This document shows, in pieces, positions 53,041 to 61,740 of a stretch of DNA of 64,000 nt (within the stretch, counting starts at the first letter, position 1; each line of letters starts with the position of its first letter). The notes beneath the pieces were generated by a model. That model ran no database searches, was not told the DNA's origin, and worked only from the letters and a program-made list of their open reading frames with translations. This stretch comes from an uncultured Clostridia bacterium (GTDB taxonomy: Bacteria > Bacillota > Clostridia > Oscillospirales > Oscillospiraceae): NCBI GenBank assembly GCA_947649615.1, contig CANSSG010000008.1:1-64000 (forward strand), written 5' to 3'. Both the position numbers and the translations under genes were made by a program.

Positions 53041-53070
53041 TTGTAAGAACTTTGTAGCTTGCAATGTAAG
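53041..53070 (+). promoter_or_regulatory. Possible regulator repeats upstream of the lipoprotein
   Basis: TTGTAAG (53041) and TTGTAGC (53052) are 11 bp apart, followed by a similar ATGTAAG shifted by one. This could be another OmpR-type site linking the lipoprotein to the preceding two-component system. Weak on its own. Confidence 0.3.
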
Positions 53071-53119
53071 ATTTACCTGTTATCCTTACTGCCATCCCAG
53101 CAAAACAAGGAGGATAACT

Positions 53120-55486
53120 ATGAAACAAAAAAGCTTATGGACCGTCCTGCTGGCCCTGTGCCTGCTGCTGACGGCATGCGGGAAGGAAAAAGACCCGGGG
53201 CCTGACCCGCTGGCGGAGGTCACGCCTTACACTACAGAGGTGTCGCCCTGTACGCTGCCAATGTCGGATTTGTCCCAAGCCTGTGTCAGCGGCGGCGCCA
53301 TGTTTCTGGCGGGGACGGTGATGGATTACTCCGCCGCTATGACGGATGAAGACGGTTACTTCTCCATGTCCGGCGGCGTTACCTATTCCGTCAGTTCAAC
53401 CGATGGTGAGGGCAGTATGACCTATGGCGATAACCTGCGGGCGGCGTTGTGCCGCGTGGACCCCGCCACCGGGGAGATGACGCCTATGCCGGACTACGCG
53501 CCGGTATCCGGTACGTTCGTCAGCGCGCTGGCCCCCGGTGCGGACGGCTCCATTTGGGTGTTGGAGCAGACGTTGGATGGGCTGGAGGACCTGGACCCCA
53601 CCCAGGGCGGGGCGTTTTTGGAAGCCGGCCCCTCCGGCCTGGCCTGGCGGAACCTGAGCGCCGACGGCTCCCAGGAATTGGAGCGGGTGGAGGTACCCCT
53701 GGAGGAGGGCGGCGCGGCGCCCGGCAGTTGTATGATCGACCCGGCGGGACGGCTCTACCTGGCCTCCGGGAACACGGTGACGGTGCTGGACGGCGGAAAC
53801 CGCTTTACCTGCAGCAGCCAGGACGGGATTGTACGGCTGGTTTCCCTGGCGGACGGCGCGGTGGGCGCGCTGACGGCCGGCCTGGAAGGGGGCCGAACCA
53901 TCCGGCCTATTGATCCGGAAGCGAAAAAATGGGGAGCCGCCCGGCCCCTCACCGGAAGCGGCGGGAAAATCTTCGCCGGAAATGACGCCTACGAATTTTT
54001 CTACATCAGCGGCGACAGCCTCTACGGCTGGCCCAAGGGGAGCGATGGGCCGGAGCGTATGCTGAGCTGGAGCGGCGCGGGCGTTGACTGCGGACAGGTT
54101 TACGCCGTGACCTTCCTGCCGGACGGGCGTGGGTCGGCGCTGCTCTATGACAGTCTCAATTGGTCCGATCCGGCCAGCACCGCCCTGCTCACCCCGGTGG
54201 ACCCGGAGATGATGGCCAACCGGACGGTCCTCACGCTGGCCACCATGGGACTGAGCAGCGACACGCGCTCGAGGGTTATGGCCTTTAACCGCACCAATAC
54301 GGAGTACCGCATTGAAATCCGGGACTACTCCGAGTTCAATACGGCGGAGGATGTTTCGGCGGGTCTGACCAAATTGAACACGGAGATACTGGCCGGGAAA
54401 ATGCCGGACCTGCTGGATGTGACCGACGCCCTGCCCCTGCGGCAATACGCGAAGAAGGGGTACCTGGAGGATTTGTGGCCTTACATCGAGAGCGACCCGG
54501 ATTTAGGCCGGGAAGCGGTCATGGAGCGTGCGCTCCAGTCCGCTGAAATTGACGGGAAGCTCTACCAGGTATTTCCCAGCTTCTGGCTGCAAACCCTTGC
54601 CGGAGCACCCGCCGCCGTGGGGGAGAAAATGGGCTGGAGCCTTGGGGATATGAAAGCGGCTATGGCCCGGCAGCCGGCGGAGTGCGGGCTTTTAGACCAG
54701 AATGAGACCCGGACGTCCATTCTGGAGAACCTGTTTGCCGATAACCTGGACCAATTTGTGGATTGGGACAACGGAACCGCTCATTTTGACACGCCGGAGT
54801 TCCGGGAGATATTGGAATTCTGCGCCTCCTTCCCGGCTCAGCCGGGAACGGCGGACGATGGGCTGGACAGGCTGACCCGGGCTGTACAAGGCGGACAGCT
54901 CCTATTGAAGGCCAACCTGCTGAGTCTGTCTCAGGTGATGATCCAGCGGGGGCTGTTCGGCGGGGAGGCAGCCTTTGTGGGCTACCCCGGCGTCCGGGGC
55001 AGCGGCGCGCGGTTCCTGACGGAAAGCGGCCTGGCGCTGTCGTCGTCCTGCCAGGAGAAAGAAGCGGCGTGGGGCTTCCTGCGCAAGGTGCTGCTGCCCA
55101 CCGGAGAGGACACTTACATCAACGCCTTTCCTATTAACCGGGAGGACTTCGACCGCGCGGCGGCGGAGGACATGAAGGTGGAGTACGTGACGGATGAAAA
55201 CGGCGAGCCTATCATTGGCAAAGACGGTGAACCGGTCGTAGTGGGAGATGGCAGCTGCGTGTATCTGGGCGGGCTTGCGATCCCCATGGGGGCTGTTCCC
55301 CAGGAAGCCTACGACCAGTTTATGGAAGTCTACAACAACGCGGAGAGCCTGCGCCGCCGGGATGAGAACCTCTGGACCATCGTTCAGGAGTGTACCGGGC
55401 CGTATTTCGCGGGGGACAAGAGTCTGGAGGAAACGGCCCAGGCCATCCAGAACCGGGCGGCGCTGTATGTGAACGAGCAGAAATAG
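53120..55486 (+). CDS. Large lipoprotein with solute-binding-protein domain
   Basis: 788 residues. Lipoprotein signal: basic start, hydrophobic core and lipobox LLTACGKE (Cys at residue 21). Residues about 60-370 are Gly/Asp-rich with repeats like GADGSIWVLE and LPDGRGSALLYD, suggesting a beta-propeller. From about 370 a family 1 extracellular solute-binding fold follows: FNRTNTEYRIEIRDYSEF, LNTEILAGKMPDLLDVT, KLYQVFPSFWLQTL. About twice the usual size of such binding proteins. No transporter genes adjoin, and the gene follows a two-component system, so it may be a sensor or substrate-capture lipoprotein. GGAGGAT precedes the ATG. Confidence 0.78.
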   Translation: MKQKSLWTVLLALCLLLTACGKEKDPGPDPLAEVTPYTTEVSPCTLPMSDLSQACVSGGAMFLAGTVMDYSAAMTDEDGYFSMSGGVTYSVSSTDGEGSMTYGDNLRAALCRVDPATGEMTPMPDYAPVSGTFVSALAPGADGSIWVLEQTLDGLEDLDPTQGGAFLEAGPSGLAWRNLSADGSQELERVEVPLEEGGAAPGSCMIDPAGRLYLASGNTVTVLDGGNRFTCSSQDGIVRLVSLADGAVGALTAGLEGGRTIRPIDPEAKKWGAARPLTGSGGKIFAGNDAYEFFYISGDSLYGWPKGSDGPERMLSWSGAGVDCGQVYAVTFLPDGRGSALLYDSLNWSDPASTALLTPVDPEMMANRTVLTLATMGLSSDTRSRVMAFNRTNTEYRIEIRDYSEFNTAEDVSAGLTKLNTEILAGKMPDLLDVTDALPLRQYAKKGYLEDLWPYIESDPDLGREAVMERALQSAEIDGKLYQVFPSFWLQTLAGAPAAVGEKMGWSLGDMKAAMARQPAECGLLDQNETRTSILENLFADNLDQFVDWDNGTAHFDTPEFREILEFCASFPAQPGTADDGLDRLTRAVQGGQLLLKANLLSLSQVMIQRGLFGGEAAFVGYPGVRGSGARFLTESGLALSSSCQEKEAAWGFLRKVLLPTGEDTYINAFPINREDFDRAAAEDMKVEYVTDENGEPIIGKDGEPVVVGDGSCVYLGGLAIPMGAVPQEAYDQFMEVYNNAESLRRRDENLWTIVQECTGPYFAGDKSLEETAQAIQNRAALYVNEQK

Positions 55487-55506
55487 GAATATTTTGCAAA
55501 CCCTCC

Positions 55507-55545
55507 CTTTTTCGACAAAAAGGGTACGGCGGGACAACTTATAAT
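55507..55545 (+). promoter_or_regulatory. Spo0A-box palindrome and promoter of the spoIIA operon
   Basis: CTTTTTCGACAAAAAG (55507-55522) contains a perfect 0A box on the minus strand (TTTTTGTCGAAAAA). A TATAAT (55540-55545) lies downstream. In Bacillus spoIIA is activated by phosphorylated Spo0A with sigma H; here the core promoter type is unclear. Confidence 0.55.
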
Positions 55546-55579
55546 GACTGCAAGCGAATCTGCTTGCAGTCATTTTTTT
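55543..55579 (+). terminator. Terminator of the lipoprotein gene
   Basis: AATGACTGCAAGC and GCTTGCAGTCATT arms with a 6-base loop, then seven T. It also overlaps the spoIIAA promoter region. Confidence 0.8.
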
Positions 55580-55599
55580 ACGCCCGAAGGAGACAAGCT

Positions 55600-55905
55600 A
55601 TGGAGATGAAATATAAAACGGAAAACCGGCAGCTTACCATCACCCTTTCCGGCGAGCTGGACCACCATGCCGCCAAGGGCCTGATGGAGTCCATCGACCG
55701 CTGCATGGAGCAGAACCTTCCCACCAAGACCCTGCTGGACCTGGGCGGGCTGACCTTTATGGACAGCTCCGGCATCGCGGTAGTCCTGCGGGCCAAGCGG
55801 CGGATGGAAGCCCTGGCGGGGACTTTGGTGGTGGTGAACATTCCCCGGCAGGCGTCCCGGGTGCTGGAAACGGCGGGGCTGGGCCGGTATGTGGATCTGA
55901 TATAA
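55600..55905 (+). CDS. spoIIAA: Anti-sigma F factor antagonist SpoIIAA
   Basis: 101 residues from the ATG at 55600 (GAAGGAGA upstream). STAS domain; phosphorylated Ser in FMDSSGIAVVLRAKR (about residue 57), LSGELDHHAAKG in the N-terminal strand region. When unphosphorylated it displaces SpoIIAB from sigma F in the forespore. First gene of the canonical three-gene operon. Confidence 0.93.
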   Translation: MEMKYKTENRQLTITLSGELDHHAAKGLMESIDRCMEQNLPTKTLLDLGGLTFMDSSGIAVVLRAKRRMEALAGTLVVVNIPRQASRVLETAGLGRYVDLI

Positions 55906-55916
55906 GGAGGTGGATT

Positions 55917-56360
55917 ATGAAAACGAAAAGCGACAATTACATATCCCTGGAATTTCTCAGCCGCAGCGCCAATGAGGGATTTGCCCGGGGGGCGGTGGCC
56001 TGCTTCGCCGCTCAGCTTGACCCTACGCTGGAAGAACTTGGGGATATCAAAACCGCCGTCAGCGAAGCGGTGACCAACGCCATCGTCCACGCCTACCCGG
56101 ACGAACTGGGGAAGGTGGTCATCAAGGCCCGGATTCTGGAGGGGAACGTGCTGGAACTGACGGTGCGGGACTGGGGGAGGGGCATTGCCGATGTGGACAA
56201 GGCCCGCCAGCCCCTCTACACCACCGGGGGGGAGGAGCGCAGCGGCATGGGCTTTACCATCATGGAAAGCTTTATGGATTCCCTGACGGTCCGATCCCAG
56301 GAGGGACGGGGTACGCGGGTCACCATGCGCCGCCGCATCCAGCCCCGCCGCAGGCAGTGA
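55917..56360 (+). CDS. spoIIAB: Anti-sigma F factor / kinase SpoIIAB
   Basis: 147 residues. GHKL-type kinase: DIKTAVSEAVTNAIVHAYP (N-box), VRDWGRGIADV (G1) and GEERSGMGFTIMESFMD (G2). Binds and inhibits sigma F and phosphorylates SpoIIAA. AAGGAGGT precedes the ATG, and its stop overlaps the sigF GTG start (GTGA). Confidence 0.94.
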   Translation: MKTKSDNYISLEFLSRSANEGFARGAVACFAAQLDPTLEELGDIKTAVSEAVTNAIVHAYPDELGKVVIKARILEGNVLELTVRDWGRGIADVDKARQPLYTTGGEERSGMGFTIMESFMDSLTVRSQEGRGTRVTMRRRIQPRRRQ

Positions 56361-57067
56361 CCGCCGGGACGCTGGACCTGCTGGCCCTGGCGAAGCAGGG
56401 GGATGAAGCCGCCACCGCCCAAGTGCTGGAGGAAAACAGCGGCCTGATCTGGGCGGTGGTCCGCCGCTATTTCGGCAAGGGCGTGGAGCCGGACGATTTG
56501 TACCAGTTGGGCTGCCTGGGGTTTATCAAGGCGGTGCGGGGCTTTGACGCGGCCTATGGAACCCAGTTTTCCACCTATGCGGTGCCGAAGATTGCGGGGG
56601 AAATCCGCCGTTATCTGCGGGACAATGGGCTGATTAAGGTGGGCCGGACGATCCGGGAACAGAGCATCAGCATCTACACTGCTCGGGAACGGCTGCGGGC
56701 GCAGTTGGGCCGGGAACCGGCCTTGTCGGAGCTGAGTGAAGCCACAGGGCTGTCACCGGAGGAAATCGCTATGGCGGAGCTTGCCGCCGCGCCGCCGGAC
56801 AGCTTGCAGCAGGAAAACGCCGACGGCTTGACCTTGGAATCCACCCTCGCCTCCCCGGTGACGGAGGAGCATCTGTTGGAGCGCATCGCCCTGCGTTCGG
56901 CAATCGACGCCCTGCCGGAGCGGGAGAAGGAGACGGTTTTGCTGCGTTTCTACAAGGGCCTGACCCAGCAGCAGTGCGCGAAGATACTGGGCGTGAGCCA
57001 GGTGCAGGTGTCCCGCTTGGAAAAACGGGCGATTGAAAAGCTGCGGGGGGAAATGGCGGGTCCATAG
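56357..57067 (+). CDS. sigF: RNA polymerase sigma F factor
   Basis: 236 residues starting at GTG 56357, coupled to spoIIAB. Region 2 (DDLYQLGCLGFIKAVRGFD, FSTYAVPKIAGEIRRYLRD), region 3 and region 4 HTH (LPEREKETVLLRFYKGLTQQ, AKILGVSQVQVSRLEKRA) are intact. First forespore-specific sigma factor. A terminator follows. Confidence 0.94.
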   Translation: MTAGTLDLLALAKQGDEAATAQVLEENSGLIWAVVRRYFGKGVEPDDLYQLGCLGFIKAVRGFDAAYGTQFSTYAVPKIAGEIRRYLRDNGLIKVGRTIREQSISIYTARERLRAQLGREPALSELSEATGLSPEEIAMAELAAAPPDSLQQENADGLTLESTLASPVTEEHLLERIALRSAIDALPEREKETVLLRFYKGLTQQQCAKILGVSQVQVSRLEKRAIEKLRGEMAGP

Positions 57068-57072
57068 ACGGG

Positions 57073-57104
57073 AAAAGAGGAGAGCAGAATGCTCTCCTCT
57101 TTTT
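57073..57104 (+). terminator. Terminator between spoIIA operon and trpB2
   Basis: AGAGGAGAGCA/TGCTCTCCTCT stem with a 3-base loop, AAAA on one side and TTTT on the other, so it may serve both convergent units. Confidence 0.85.
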
Positions 57105-57112
57105 ACAAAAGG

Positions 57113-58486
57113 TTACTCTACCTTCGGAAGCTGTGCCAGGCTCCTGGCGATATCCTCATCGGAGGGAATGACGCTGTGCATCTCGCCGTTGTGGAATTTT
57201 TCGTAGGCCACCAGGTCGAAATACCCCGTGCCTGTCAGGCCGAAAAGGATGGTTTTTGCTTCCCCGGTCTCTTTGCACTTTTTCGCTTCATTCACTGCGG
57301 CCAGAATCGCGTGGCTGCTCTCCGGGGCGGGGAGGATGCCCTCTACCCGGGCAAACTCCTCCGCCATCTGGAAGACGTCGGTCTGATTGACCGCTATGGC
57401 TTCCATATACCCGTCGGCGTAAAGCTGGCTGAGGGTGGAACTCATGCCATGGAACCGCAGCCCGCCTGCGTGGTCGGCGGAAGGCATGAAGCCGCTGCCC
57501 AGGGTGTACATCTTCGACAGCGGACATACCATGCCGGTATCGCAGAAGTCGTAGGCGTATTTCCCTCTGGTGAAGGAGGGGCAGGACGCAGGCTCTACGG
57601 CGATGAAACGGTAATCGGCTTCACCGCGGAGTTTTTCGCCCATGAAGGGGGCGATGAGGCCGCCTAAGTTGCTGCCGCCGCCGGCGCAGCCGATGATGAT
57701 GTCCGGCTTTACGCCGTACTTGTCCAGGGCGATTTTGCTTTCCAGGCCGATGATGGACTGGTGCAGCATCACTTGGTTGAGGACGCTGCCCAGCACATAG
57801 CGGTAGCCCGGGGTGGATACGGCGGTCTCCACCGCTTCGCTGATGGCACAGCCCAGTGACCCGCTGGTACCCGGAAACTCCGCCAAAATTTTCCGCCCCA
57901 CCGCAGTGGTCTCGGAGGGGGAGGGCGTGACGGAGGAGCCGTAGACCTTCATCACTTCCCGCCGGAAGGGCTTCTGCTCATAGGAGCATTTTACCATAAA
58001 TACCTTGCAGTCCAGCCCCAAATATCCGCAGGCCATAGACAGGGCGGTACCCCACTGCCCCGCGCCGGTCTCGGTGGTGACGCCCTTGAGTCCCTGCTTC
58101 TTGGCGTAGTACGCCTGGGCGATGGCGGAATTCAGCTTGTGGGAGCCGGAGGTGTTGTTGCCCTCGAATTTATAGTAAATCTTGGCGGGGGTTTGCAGTT
58201 TTTCCTCCAGACAGTAGGCCCGGACCAGAGGGGAGGGGCGGTACATCTTGTAAAAGTCCCGGATTTCCTGGGGAATCTCAAAATAGGCAGTGGCGCCGTC
58301 AAGCTCCTGGGCCACCAGCTCCTTGCAGAACACGGCTTCCAGTTCGCCGGCGGTCATAGGCTTTCCGGTGCCGGGGTTGAGCAGGGGGGCGGGCTTGTTT
58401 TTCATGTCCGAGCGGAGGTTGTACCAAGTCCTGGGCATTTCGTCCTCGGAGAGGTAGATTTTGTAGGGGATTTTGTTTTCGCTCAT
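57113..58486 (-). CDS. trpB: Tryptophan synthase beta-like protein (TrpB2)
   Basis: 457 residues from the ATG at 58486 (AAGGAGA upstream). PLP enzyme of the TrpB2 branch, longer at the N-terminus than TrpB1 (RPSPLVRA). PLP Lys in NTSGSHKLNSAI (residue about 117), TETGAGQWGTALS with the catalytic Glu, phosphate loop CAGGGSNLGGL, HAGGLRFHGM. Joins indole to serine and usually works without TrpA. No other trp genes are nearby, and the gene is preceded by a Trp-specifying T-box, so indole salvage during tryptophan shortage is the likely role. Confidence 0.93.
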   Translation of the reverse strand: MSENKIPYKIYLSEDEMPRTWYNLRSDMKNKPAPLLNPGTGKPMTAGELEAVFCKELVAQELDGATAYFEIPQEIRDFYKMYRPSPLVRAYCLEEKLQTPAKIYYKFEGNNTSGSHKLNSAIAQAYYAKKQGLKGVTTETGAGQWGTALSMACGYLGLDCKVFMVKCSYEQKPFRREVMKVYGSSVTPSPSETTAVGRKILAEFPGTSGSLGCAISEAVETAVSTPGYRYVLGSVLNQVMLHQSIIGLESKIALDKYGVKPDIIIGCAGGGSNLGGLIAPFMGEKLRGEADYRFIAVEPASCPSFTRGKYAYDFCDTGMVCPLSKMYTLGSGFMPSADHAGGLRFHGMSSTLSQLYADGYMEAIAVNQTDVFQMAEEFARVEGILPAPESSHAILAAVNEAKKCKETGEAKTILFGLTGTGYFDLVAYEKFHNGEMHSVIPSDEDIARSLAQLPKVE

Positions 58487-58522
58487 GGTTTTTCTCCTTT
58501 TTGTCAGTTTGTCCCGGGACAA

Positions 58523-58801
58523 AAGAAAACGCTTCTGTCCCTAGCTTTCTCTGCTGGGACAGAAGCGATACATTACACTTCTGCGGTGCCACCCGGCTTG
58601 ACGCTTGCAGCGTCCACTCAGCGCGTACCAACATACGCCGGTTTTGATAACGGAGGTCCCCTCCGGCGCGCCTACTTGCCCCTGCGTTCGGTCTGCCCTC
58701 GAAAGCCCATTCAGCCCGGCTCCGCCCGCCCCGGTTCCACCAATCCGGCGCTCTCTGTGGGGTGTCCGCCCAGCCTACTTACACTTCCTCAACGGTTTAT
58801 T
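58523..58801 (-). ncRNA. T-box leader, tryptophan-specific
   Basis: On the minus strand the leader has AGTAGGC on the 5' side of stem I, AGAGAG, and the specifier side GCTGAA-TGG-GCTTTC with codon UGG (58709-58707). The conserved T-box GGGTGGCACCGC lies at 58594-58583, followed by a terminator, CGCTTCTGTCCC/GGGACAGAAGCG and TTTT (58567-58524). Uncharged tRNA-Trp would stabilise the antiterminator and switch trpB2 on. The specifier matches the gene product. Confidence 0.88.
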
Positions 58802-58807
58802 ACCGGT

Positions 58808-58836
58808 AGTGTAGCACGGGGATGGGGCGTTGTCAA
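58808..58836 (-). promoter_or_regulatory. Promoter of the T-box-trpB2 unit
   Basis: TTGACA (58836-58831), 17-bp spacer, TACACT (58813-58808) on the minus strand, just upstream of the leader. Confidence 0.75.
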
Positions 58837-58915
58837 GTGTTTTTTGCGGGGGCGCACCTCCTGCCGCGCTACCGCATACACTGGCAATATACCATGCTGA
58901 GGAGGGAATGAAAGG

Positions 58916-60784
58916 ATGGCTGTATCAAAGGAAAAAGGTCCGGTGATCGCACTGGTAGGCAACCCGAATGTGGGCAAATCCACCGTGTTCAACGCCCTGA
59001 CCAACCTGCGCCAGCACACCGGCAACTGGCCGGGCAAGACGGTGGAAACCGCCCGCGGCGCGTATACATATCACGGAAAAGAATATACCCTGGTGGACCT
59101 GCCCGGGGCTTACTCCCTCCACCCCGGCTCCGCCGAGGAGGAGGTCACAAGGGATTACCTGCTTTCCGGGGAAGCGGACGTGACCTTGGTGGTAGCCGAC
59201 GCGACCTGCCTGGAAAGGAACCTGGCCCTGGTTTTGCAGATTTTAGAGGTGGCGTGGCCGGTAGTGCTGTGCGTCAACTTGCTGGACGAGGCGAAAAAGA
59301 AGCATATCCTGGTGGACCTGCCCCTGCTGGCGCATGAGCTTGGCTGCCCCGTGGTGGGAGCCGCCGCACGGGGCGGCGAGGGGCTGGACGGTGTGCGGCA
59401 GGCCTTGGAGGAAGCTGCCCTGCATCCGGCCCCCAGGCCGGCGCACCCCTTGCTGTCAAGCGTCTGCGGGAAGTGCGGGGAATGCCGGACCCTCGCCGCT
59501 ATGTCCAGGGCGGCGGCAATTGTAGAGATTGCGGTTTCCATGAACCAGGAAGCTGCTTCCCGCCGGGACCGGATGTTGGACCGCATCCTCACCGGCAGGA
59601 CGGGCATACCCGTGATGCTTCTGCTACTGGCAGGCATTTTGTGGTTGACCATGGTGGGGGCAAATGTGCCGTCTGAAATGCTCAGCAGCCTGCTGATGGG
59701 GTGGCAGGAGCCGCTGCGGGGGATTTTGGAAGCCGTACACGCGCCCTGGTGGCTGGAGGGCGCGCTGGTGGACGGCGTCTACCGGACGGTGGCGTGGGTA
59801 GTGTCTGTGATGCTGCCTCCCATGGCGATTTTTTTCCCGCTGTTCACGCTGCTGGAGGACGCGGGGTATCTGCCCCGGGTGGCCTTCAATCTGGACCACT
59901 TCTTCCAAAAGGCCGGGGCGCATGGGCGCCAGTCGCTTACCATGTGCATGGGGCTGGGCTGCAACGCCTGCGGCGTCATGGGCTGCCGGATTATCCAAAG
60001 CCCCCGGGAGCGTCTGATTGCCATCCTGACCAACGCATTTATCCCCTGCAACGGACGCCTGCCCACCTTGACGGCGCTGATCGCCATGTTTTTTGTGACC
60101 GGAACCGGTTTATTCAGTTCCCTGGCATCGGCGGCGCTGCTGATGGGGACCATTGTCCTGGCGGTAGCGATGACCTTGTGGTCCAGCCGTCTCCTGGCGT
60201 CTACCGCGCTGAAGGGGGAGCCGTCCTCCTTCTCCTTGGAGCTGCCCCCTTACCGCGCCCCGCAAGTGGGGCAAGTGCTGGTGCGCTCCATTTTGGACCG
60301 GACCCTGTTTGTTTTGGCACGGGCGGTGTCGGTGGCGGCGCCTGCTGGGCTGCTGATTTGGATGGCCGCCAACGTGGTGGTAGGGGAGCAGAGCATTCTG
60401 CTCCATCTGGCGGGATTTTTTCAGCCGTTGGGCGCATTGATGGGCTTGGATGGATTTATCCTGCTGGCCTTTGTGCTGGGCTTTCCGGCAAACGAGATCG
60501 TGGTGCCTTGCATCCTCATGGGCTACCTCTCCGCCGGGTCGCTGACGGAGTACGCCAGTCTCGCAGAACTGCAAGGTGTCCTGACCGCCCACGGCTGGAC
60601 GTTGACGACGGCCCTGTGCGCGTTGGTGTTTACACTGTTCCACTTCCCCTGCGGGACTACGTGCCTGACCATCTGGCGGGAAACCAAGAGCGTGAAATGG
60701 ACTGCCTTGGCCGTTGCGCTGCCAACGGCGGTGGGCGTAGCCCTTTGCATCGCGGTGCGCTGCATCTGCCTGGTTTTAAAGTGA
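58916..60784 (+). CDS. feoB: Ferrous iron transporter FeoB
   Basis: 622 residues. N-terminal G domain: GNPNVGKSTVFN (G1), GNWPGKTVE (G2), DLPGAYSL (G3), CVNLLDEAKKK (G4-like NLLD). The membrane part follows with gate motifs (LEDAGYLPRV, CMGLGCNACGVMGCR) and about eight to ten segments. Imports Fe2+, with GTP hydrolysis controlling it. No FeoA gene adjoins, and the protein is a little shorter than E. coli FeoB at the C-terminus, common in Clostridia. GGAGGG lies 12 bp upstream. No Fur box seen. Confidence 0.94.
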   Translation: MAVSKEKGPVIALVGNPNVGKSTVFNALTNLRQHTGNWPGKTVETARGAYTYHGKEYTLVDLPGAYSLHPGSAEEEVTRDYLLSGEADVTLVVADATCLERNLALVLQILEVAWPVVLCVNLLDEAKKKHILVDLPLLAHELGCPVVGAAARGGEGLDGVRQALEEAALHPAPRPAHPLLSSVCGKCGECRTLAAMSRAAAIVEIAVSMNQEAASRRDRMLDRILTGRTGIPVMLLLLAGILWLTMVGANVPSEMLSSLLMGWQEPLRGILEAVHAPWWLEGALVDGVYRTVAWVVSVMLPPMAIFFPLFTLLEDAGYLPRVAFNLDHFFQKAGAHGRQSLTMCMGLGCNACGVMGCRIIQSPRERLIAILTNAFIPCNGRLPTLTALIAMFFVTGTGLFSSLASAALLMGTIVLAVAMTLWSSRLLASTALKGEPSSFSLELPPYRAPQVGQVLVRSILDRTLFVLARAVSVAAPAGLLIWMAANVVVGEQSILLHLAGFFQPLGALMGLDGFILLAFVLGFPANEIVVPCILMGYLSAGSLTEYASLAELQGVLTAHGWTLTTALCALVFTLFHFPCGTTCLTIWRETKSVKWTALAVALPTAVGVALCIAVRCICLVLK

Positions 60785-60799
60785 GAGGGCGGAGTACTA

Positions 60800-61256
60800 A
60801 AAAATACCATATTCGGGCAGAATCAGTGAACAGCCCCAGTAAAACAGGACGGAGCAGAAGGGGCTTGGCCACGAAAGTCCATGTGGTAACGGATGGGCTT
60901 GGGAATCCATTGCGCTTTTTGCTCTCCAGCGGGAACCAAAGCGATATCTGTATGGCACAAGCTAGGTTGGAATCCTTTGATCTGAACGGCAAACTCATAC
61001 AGGCAGATAAAGGCTATGACAGCGTTAAATTTGTATGTTGGTTGGAGAAACGGGGTGGAATTGCAGTAATTCCACCCCGTTTCACTGCCACCCCCCAGAA
61101 AGGCTGACTGGCATACTTACAAAGAACGCCATCTGGGGGAAAATCTCTTCCTCAAACTCAAAAACCACCGCCGATTTGCCACCAGATATGAGAAAAAAGC
61201 TCTTTATTTCCGGGCTGTTGTCTGCCTTGCCGGTATCCTTGTCTGCTTACTTTGAC
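60800..61256 (+). mobile_element. IS5-family transposase remnant
   Basis: One frame reads SVNSPSKTGRSRRGLATKVH, VTDGLGNPLRFLLSSGNQSD and QADKGYDSVKFVCWLEKRG, a DDE transposase of the IS5 (IS427-like) group. After TATPQKG a frameshift or small deletion occurs, and the final part continues as WHTYKERHLGENLFLKLKNH and RRFATRYEKKALYFRA to a stop at 61256. The N-terminus is missing. It begins about 15 bp after the feoB stop. Confidence 0.8.
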
Positions 61257-61455
61257 GGTTTTAAAACAGGCTCTAGAACGGGCAGTAGCGGAGAACCTCA
61301 ATATCGTGGAGGTTTTGGATCATATCTTCTCGGAAGAAGCGAAATCCAAGCGGAGACGGGCCTATGAGAAGCAGCTCCAGATGTCCGGTTTCCCCATCAA
61401 GAAGACCCTGGACGACTTCGATTTCTCCTTCCAGCCCTCCCCCCGCCGAAAAACT
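61257..61455 (+). mobile_element. IS21-family IstB helper, N-terminal fragment
   Basis: The frame reads ALERAVAENLNIVEVLDHIF, then SEEAKSKRRRAYEKQLQMSG and FPIKKTLDDFDFSFQPS, the N-terminal domain of the IstB AAA+ helper ATPase. It stops making sense after FQPS, before the Walker A motif, so only the start survives. Directly adjacent to the IS5 remnant. Confidence 0.75.
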
Positions 61456-61572
61456 ACAATATTTCTTCGGCGGTTTCTTACAATTTTATATTGGCGTTGA
61501 CAGCTCTTTTTGATAAAGGCCGATCTATCTGTAATTGCATGACGGCGTCCTCCTATTGCCGCCGATGGGCAT

Positions 61573-61614
61573 AAAAGCGGCGGTCTTGAAATCGTTGTTT
61601 CAAAACCGCCGTTT
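61573..61614 (-). terminator. Hairpin terminator downstream of the small protein gene
   Basis: AAACGGCGG...TTGAAACA pairs with TTTCAAGACCGCCGCTTTT on the minus strand. It is about 130 bp after the stop at 61741; nothing else is recognised between 61456 and 61740. Confidence 0.6.
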
Positions 61615-61740
61615 GGTGTTCGTTTCCGTTTAGAGCGCGTTAATAGATAGCCGCCATCCAACGGTTTTTTATATGCCGTTTCCATTGGCGTCTGAATGTC
61701 TATGATTAACTTTTATTGCGCTCTCACATCAATGCTGGCA

